Shown here one piece after another: positions 58,178-64,000 of a stretch of DNA of 64,000 nt (within the stretch, counting starts at the first letter, position 1; the number at the start of each line of letters is the position of its first letter). Origin of the DNA: Ophiosphaerella korrae (taxonomy: Eukaryota; Ascomycota; Dothideomycetes; Pleosporales; Phaeosphaeriaceae); NCBI GenBank assembly GCA_028456385.1, contig JALNQF010000171.1, positions 1-64,000 of the forward strand, read 5' to 3'. The notes under the pieces are model-generated. The model saw nothing but the letters and a program-made list of their open reading frames with translations. It had not been told where the DNA came from and did no database searches. The position numbers and the translations under genes are program-made.

Positions 58178-58650
58178 TGTCGTATGTGATACCCACTTTG
58201 CTCTGATTGGCTAATGGCAACCTACTTTAACCATTAGTGGTCAGCACAACATGCATTACGATACCGAAATCGCGTACTTGGGATGTCATGATTCCCAGTT
58301 ACCCATGTACGCATGAAACGCGGTCGCAAAGATTTCGACTGTTTCTCCTAGTCAATGGACCGCATTCAGGGTGCAATGGCAATTGTTGGCTCACAGCTAA
58401 TCTAAATAAGCTCAGCGCCGCAAAGCTTCGTATCGCCGCCCACTCACGACCATCGGCCCAACCTCCTTCCGAATCAAGCTCCGGCCTATCCTGGCAGCAT
58501 GCGAACTACATTATCCACCTTCCGTAAACAATAGAGATAACCAGGGTTTTTCACAATACCGTCATAGCTTTGCGAGTATTCAACACGACATTTAAGGCTG
58601 TTGAGCCCCAACCGGCTTTCAGCACTCGTGAAAGTTGTATTGCTATCGCT
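58178..58650. other. Intergenic, S28 promoter
   Basis: No gene. A plus-strand open frame at 58237-58527 has no domain. Confidence 0.5.
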
Positions 58651-60399
58651 ATGCGCTTCTCAATTGTCGCTGTAGGGCTATTGTTTGGTCTGGAGACCGC
58701 TGCGTTGAGGGCAGGACCAAGGACGGTGCCGGATATCGAGAGAGAGGTACGCTCACTCGATTTTACTTGGTCGTAAAAGCGAGTGTATCTAACATTACAA
58801 TAGATTGCGGCGACAAAACAACGTTCTTTAATTAAGCGTGCTGATGAGGTGGACTTGGAAACTCTTTATCCCGAGTACAACATCTCAGTCCCCGTCGATT
58901 TCTTCCACAATGAGACCAGATACGAACCTCACAGCAACGATACTTTTAACTTAAGGTACTGGTTTGATGCAACCTACTACAAACCTGGAGGTCCGGTATT
59001 TGTTCTCCTCGGTGGGGAAACTGACGGTGCCGACCGGCTTGTATTTCTACAAAAAGGCATTGTTCACCAAGTCGCGAAAGCTACGAATGGATTAGGAGTC
59101 ATCTTAGAGCACCGCTATTATGGGAAAAGCTTTCCAACCAAGGACTTGACCACAAAAAATTTGCGATTCTTGTCGACAGAACAGGCATTGGCAGAAATCG
59201 ACTATTTCGCGCGGCACGTCCAATTTAAGGGCATCAATGCCGATCTCACTGCGCCAAAGACTCCGTGGGTAGTGTATGGTGGCTCTTATGCTGGCGCACA
59301 GGCAGCTTTCCTGCGGGTAGTATATCCAGAGACCTTCTGGGGAGCTATCTCATCGTCTGGTGTAACTGTGGCTATCTATGACTATTGGCAGTACTTCGAG
59401 CCCGCTCGATTATTCGGGCCTCCCGATTGCATCAAGAACACTCAAGTTTTAATTGATGTTGTTGACAATATTCTATTGAACAAGAATAATACCAGCAAAG
59501 TACAGCCTCTCAAAGAGGTCTTTGGCCTGGGCAACGTTACCGACAACAGGGATTTCGCAAACCAGCTGACTGGTGTTTACGGTCTGCAAAGCACCAATTG
59601 GGATCCAAAACAGAATTCGGCTTCTCTCTTCAACTATTGCAACAACATGACAGCGAAGCCAACAGCTGAGAACCTCCGCCCGGCTGTAGCCGATATCGTT
59701 TCTGCAGCAGGATATGGTTCAGATGTTCAGGCGCAGGACATTACTCTTAATGCCATCAACTGGCTCAACAGCACCGCTCTCTCGGGCTGGCGCCGTTCTA
59801 ATCGTACACAAGATCAATACTTCACTCAGCTCAACGCAACTGCTTTGCAGTCTTTGACCTCACTCGAAGATTATAGTGCGACTTCTTGGACCTACCAAGT
59901 CTGCACCGAATGGGGCTACATACAGACTGGTTCCACCCCTAAGGACATTATGCCATTGGTTTCTCGCACTCTCGATTTAGATTATCTTACTTTCATGTGT
60001 CGCGCTCAGTTCAACATCACTTCACCGCCCGATATCTGGCAAATCAACAAGTACGGCAACTATAGCATTGACTACCCACGTCTCGCTCATCTGGGAGGAA
60101 ATGCCGATCCCTGGAGACCTGCAACATCTCTATGGTATCCTGAGAGTAGGAACAGCAGCACCGAGCATCCGTGGTTACTCATCAGCCATGGAGTTCATCA
60201 TTGGGAAGAGAATGGAATATTCGAGAATGAGACAACGCCATTGTTGCCGCCTGCACAGGTTGTTTATGCCCAGCAATTTTTGAAGAATTTTGTTGTGGAT
60301 TGGCTAGATGGTAAGCAACCCCTTTCCGAATAACCGCTTTGGTCATTTGCTGATCCGTGAACAGAGTGGAAGGATGGGCATACACCCTCCGAGCTATAA
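58651..60399 (+). CDS. Secreted serine peptidase, family S28
   Basis: Exons 58651-58746, 58804-60310 and 60365-60399, about 545 residues. The signal peptide is residues 1-18 and a KR site at about 43-44 (SLIKR) suggests propeptide removal by a Kex2-like protease. Catalytic triad: S193 in YGGSYAGA, Asp in GGNADPWRPA and His in SHGVHHWEENG. LEHRYYGKSFP is a family hallmark. Many N-glycosylation sites occur. S28 enzymes are prolyl-cleaving carboxy- or dipeptidases, here probably extracellular nutrition or host-protein degradation. I prefer the last intron (54 nt, GTAAGC donor, CTGAT branch) giving the tail WLDEWKDGHTPSEL; without it the frame stops at 60333. Confidence 0.92.
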
Positions 60400-61065
60400 T
60401 CTAATAAATAATGTCATCTATTGCAGACGATCAGGACTGGATTTAGCTAAATCAGAGCATACAATCTAACGACTTGATTACACGCACCACTTCGGTTCTA
60501 TATTCGCCTTTTTTTTTTTAGAGTGAATAGTATGATGTTATGGTAACATAAGGTGTTGTTATGTAGCTGCATCGATACTTCACTCGGCCTAATTTGCCAC
60601 TAGTACCACACTAAACCTATGACGTAGCCTACCACGCCATCACATTACCTCCACTTATTGTCGCAACGTCGTCACGGGCCTATTTTCCAATAGAACCATC
60701 CATGCCCAAATGCCCCGAATTAGAAGCTTATACGGGTCAGCAGCGCCGTTGTGAAACTCCGATAGGACTCAGCGTGGCTCCGTCGGCAGATCAGCATGAG
60801 GCTTACCGTCCGAAGCTAATCTGCGGGCGTGTTGCGATGTTACTGTCGATAGGGACGGACCACGATGAGCCTAGTTGCGTATCGTGGTACAGTCAAGGAC
60901 CCCCCATGTATGCAACATAGCTTTGCAAATTATACTTAAGAGATGGTCGTGGTCATTGAATGTGTTCTTCACACCACCACCACCATCAATCACCCGAACC
61001 TACAACAATACCCACATCCCATCTCGAAACCATTGCTCGGTTGACCCATAATCTCCAAAACCAAT
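60400..61065. other. Intergenic, S28 3' flank and promoter of the NIS1-like gene
   Basis: About 670 bases, no gene. A T10 run lies near 60511. Confidence 0.5.
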
Positions 61066-61509
61066 ATGCGCTTCTCAACACTTTCAACGCTTATTCTACC
61101 TAGCATTGCTACGGCCCGCATCATCGGTCTCGCTGCTCCATCAACCATCGCTCCCTCCTCGCCCTTCACATTTTCTCTCATCACAGAGAACTACATCCAA
61201 TCCGTTGCCGACGTTTCTGTAGCCTGGGGATGGCAAGAGCTGCCCGGAACCCCGCGGGCCTTGGGCTCGAGCACCAATAGCAGTTATCTGGGGCCAACCA
61301 AGTCTAATGTGCTTACCAATGTCTCGGTTGAGGCCATCGCCCCAGAGGCCTTGCGGGGAAAGGACGCAGTATTTAGCGTCGCTGTTACGAGCTTGTATGG
61401 CGCCAGTGGAGGTCCGTCTCTCCGTTCGTGGAATGTTTCCGTTTCGATTGGGGATGAGACGGGTGAAGATTTGGCGGCAACCCGCACGTCAGGATGGTCT
61501 TTGAATTGA
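61066..61509 (+). CDS. NIS1-like small secreted protein
   Basis: Single exon, 147 residues, no introns. The signal peptide is about residues 1-17. The mature part matches the NIS1 family (necrosis-inducing secreted protein of Colletotrichum): ARIIGLAAPSTIAPSSPF, ENYIQSVADVSVAWGW, SSYLGPTKSNVLTNVSVEA and VTSLYGASGGPSLRSWNVSV, an Ig/beta-sandwich-like pattern without cysteines. Family members are conserved effectors that target plant receptor-kinase signalling (BAK1/BIK1). Whether this copy is active on plants is unknown. The C-terminus (TGEDLAATRTSGWSLN) diverges. It has several N-glycosylation sites. Confidence 0.8.
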   Translation: MRFSTLSTLILPSIATARIIGLAAPSTIAPSSPFTFSLITENYIQSVADVSVAWGWQELPGTPRALGSSTNSSYLGPTKSNVLTNVSVEAIAPEALRGKDAVFSVAVTSLYGASGGPSLRSWNVSVSIGDETGEDLAATRTSGWSLN

Positions 61510-61734
61510 AGCTATTGAGTGGCAGTAGCGCCTGGTATAGAGGACTTAAACCAACCGCTTTTTCATAATGATAATGAATTCATAATACTTGATGTATCAA
61601 GGTTCATTTGGGTCTATTTAGCGTAACCGATTCCATGAGCCCAAGTTGTGTGAAAGATCGGCCACACTCTCTACATAAGATTAGATTTAGACTTAATAAT
61701 AATAATACTACTTCTCATATTCTTCTGCCTAGCT
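61510..61734. other. Short intergenic region
   Basis: Convergent 3' flanks; AATAATAATA-type low complexity near 61696. Confidence 0.5.
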
Positions 61735-63210
61735 TTACGCGGGCTTCCATTCAAAATGATGCCTGCCTTCAACTGGTTTCTTGGTTTGATCGACTGTATC
61801 GCCACGTTTATCGAACATATTGTTCCCAAAGTAATCCAGTTCCGCATCGTAGAAATATGTGAGTAAATCCATACTTGATACAGCTTTGAAGTACTCAAGC
61901 GTCGCGCCGATAGCTAGCATTACCTGATCTCTGCCTGTATGATGCATCCTGCACGCCGGATTTGCCAGACCTGAGAATAATCGATGTCCCAGTGATGATT
62001 TCGATCGGTTCGCGCAATGATATTCAAACCCTGAATGAAGCTTGCTAAGCATGACACACACGTTGCTTTTCGTATTTCCTTAATAAAGGCAGTCTTGTCT
62101 TGAATATCCATATCGTTTGGTGCAGAGCCACCGCCCAGTGTTTGGTTTGCCTTTTCCCGATTGCCACGAAAGGCTGACGCGAGACGAAAATTATGGGTAA
62201 TGTTGAGAGTGAATGCTGGAACATGAATTTCGATAGCTAAGGCATTCGACCAGATCCCTGTACCCTCTTCGCCTGTAACGCCTTGGGCAACTTTGTCAAG
62301 AACCTCTGAGATGACTAGAGGGTGTTCCTCCTTATTTGATCGCGGGGTATTTTCAGAAATTTTGCACTTCTGTGAGGTCGGCACTGATTGAGACGAGAAA
62401 CGTTCCTTGCTATACGGAGCAATATTAGCTATATTATGCGCTGCATTTTCCGGTTTAAGGCAACTTGATGGGACTTACCAGTTCACCTGAAGAGTTTCAG
62501 TCCTTGAAAACAAGACCTATCTCTTCATAGCCCATCCATATCTCGCGCATTATGCCCCAATTTTCACAGATAGCACTCATCATGCCATGCTCAATTCCAT
62601 TATGTACCATTTTAACAAAGTGTCCTGAACCGCCCCTGCGTACAACACCCACGCAAGCTTTACCAGTCTTATCTTTCGCCGCAACTTTTTCGAGGAAGGG
62701 CAGTCTTTTTTTGATCGTAGACTTGTCACCCCCAGGGCACATAGACCGACCAGACCGTGCAGCCTGGTACCCGCCTGAAACTCCACATCCAATATAGTGG
62801 ATACCTGTATCTTTGATTTTGCTCTGGCGGCGTTCCGTGTTCGTGAAATGCTCATTGCTACAGTCGAGGATAATGTCATCGTAAGACAAGTAAGGTATCA
62901 GGGAATCGAGGATTTTATCGCCAACAGAACCGCGAGAAAGGGAAAATATCAAGAAATGTGGTGTGGAGAGAGGGTGGCAAAGGGCTTCGTATTCCGTGGT
63001 TGGTTCAGCACCATAGTTAGATTGTTGAGCCTCAGGTGTGAATTTTCTAACTTTGCCATTGTATCATGCGTTGGAAGCTTTCTCTATGACTGCATCCATT
63101 GCTTCTGACGGGTCTGAGGGGCTGGCACCAAGTTTATCTTCAGCGAATAACAATGCCATGCCCCCACCCATACTACCACACCCTACCATGGCGATCTGCA
63201 ATGTTGACAT
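61735..63210 (-). pseudogene. 6-phosphogluconate dehydrogenase pseudogene
   Basis: The minus strand from ATG 63210 encodes a fungal 6PGDH-like protein: Rossmann motif MVGCGSMGGGM, GCGVSGGYQAARSG, HFVKMVHNGIE with catalytic Lys/Asn, and the end HHFEWKPA. It is dead. An in-frame TGA lies at 63064-63066. A second TGA at 62497-62499 replaces the Trp of the conserved KWN site. A frame change occurs near 62360-62390. At about 61915-61925 some 55-60 residues are missing together with another frameshift. A probable intron starts GTAAGT at 62479. The TGG-to-TGA change fits RIP or drift. A functional 6PGDH must lie elsewhere. Confidence 0.8.
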
Positions 63211-63773
63211 AAGGATAGGAAAATACCTTAATAGCACATACTGATGTAAATTGAGGCATGGTTTTAACGTGTCATGTCCTCTTATAAGTGTTGTCTTGAA
63301 CGTATGGCAATTGCAAGTGAGCAAGCTAGAATAAGGACATATAGGTAGGCAAGCGAGGGCAAAGACGGAAGAACAGGACCTCTCAGAAGTGCAAGCATGA
63401 CGATGTATTGATGGAATGTGTCATAAAAGTGGTGTTTTACATCTGGTCAAGATCTCAGGTAATGTTAGCATGAGTGGGGTTCCCTAGTCTCGGTGTTAGA
63501 TAAGCTAGAGAGCAGTGGGAGGTGCAACGAAACATGGGCAAATGGAATATTGTGTGAGGATGGAAAGAATAAGAGGCATTGAAGCCGGAATTCAACACGC
63601 ATGCTCAGTCTAGCATCTCAGGTTGCATCTTGCACAGGCAGGACACCTGGTCTAGACTAGATCAGGCCTAGCGTGTATTCCACCAGGGCTTGACCACCTG
63701 CCTTCAGGACCCTGCAACGTCAGGTTTGCTCCATATCCACATACACAACGCCCACCAGCCTCGACTCGCCACC
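63211..63773. other. Intergenic, promoter of RBM8A
   Basis: About 560 bases, no gene. The ATG that follows has the strong context GCCACCATGG. Confidence 0.5.
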
Positions 63774-64000
63774 ATGGCTGATACCGTTATGGATGTTGAC
63801 CAGCCCGACCAGCCCGAGAGTGCCAGTAACCCAACTGCCAGCGACGCGCGCACCGAGGCTGGCGCAACCGCGGTACGTTCGATAGAAGGCTGGATCATTA
63901 TTGTCACAAACGTCCACGAGGAAGCGACAGAAGAAGATGTGCAGGACATGTTCGGCGAGTTCGGCGTCATCAAGAACCTACACATGAACTTGGACCGCAG
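63774..64000 (+). CDS. RBM8A: Exon junction complex protein Y14/RBM8A, partial
   Basis: An ATG at 63774 opens a frame that runs off the window (75 residues seen). An acidic N-terminal tail is followed by the start of an [28 protein letters not shown] and [10 protein letters not shown], closely like Y14 ([18 protein letters not shown]). Y14 pairs with Mago in the exon junction complex on spliced mRNA. The 3' part of the gene is outside. Confidence 0.9.
   Translation, partial: MADTVMDVDQPDQPESASNPTASDARTEAGATAVRSIEGWIIIVTNVHEEATEEDVQDMFGEFGVIKNLHMNLDR

Noticed and set aside
1..64000. CRISPR array, operons or bacterial-type signals
   Set aside because: None seen; gene structure is eukaryotic throughout.

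Overview
The window is nuclear DNA of a filamentous ascomycete, most likely a Dothideomycete of the Pleosporales type. Evidence is the short spliceosomal introns (mostly 42-62 nt, GTANGT donor, CTAAC/CTGAC branch, YAG acceptor), the families present (spherulin-like cupin, Zn2Cys6 regulator, TRI12-type MFS, P450, NIS1-like effector, S28 peptidase) and decay that looks like repeat-induced point mutation (RIP). All gene models are my own conceptual splices, joined where phase and family similarity agree.

Layout. 1-3.7 kb: remnant of a Ty1/copia element on the minus strand; its left 2.5 kb is saturated with TA. 3.7-8.6 kb: gene-poor DNA with a broken small secreted-protein gene. 8.7-16 kb: a germin/spherulin-like cupin, a GH43 glycosidase and the polarity protein SPA2. 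16.6-20.4 kb: an ING-family PHD protein and a Hos2-type histone deacetylase, divergently arranged. 20.4-22 kb: non-coding, with a possible solo LTR. 22-30.9 kb: PRP8, carrying a 558-residue intein with intact LAGLIDADG nuclease motifs. 31.4-39 kb: ribosomal protein eL34, a Zn2Cys6 regulator, vacuolar alkaline phosphatase and RNA polymerase III subunit RPC34. 39.7-44.7 kb: an MFS exporter and a cytochrome P450 side by side, possibly a minimal metabolic pair. 45.1 kb: a tRNA-Leu(CAG) gene split in its T loop. 45.8-55.9 kb: GH76 mannanase-like protein with a polyQ tract, importin KAP120, PEX2, a BuGZ/ZNF207-like zinc-finger protein and a ubiquitin C-terminal hydrolase. 56.4-61.5 kb: a BTB protein, a doubtful small gene, an S28 peptidase and a NIS1-like secreted protein. 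61.7-63.2 kb: a dead 6-phosphogluconate dehydrogenase gene. 63.8 kb to the edge: the start of the exon-junction protein Y14/RBM8A.

The most unusual object is the tRNA-Leu(CAG) at 45088-45218. Its T loop is interrupted between the two Ts of TTCGAAT by 49 nt that start GTATGT, contain CTAAT and end CACAG, so it looks like an ordinary spliceosomal intron of this genome. Removing it restores a complete type II tRNA. The insert also carries its own near-consensus B box. I know of no described class of tRNA introns like this. Most of the rest is core housekeeping (splicing, translation, nuclear import, peroxisome, chromatin), mixed with secreted or accessory genes whose silent relatives show RIP-like decay.
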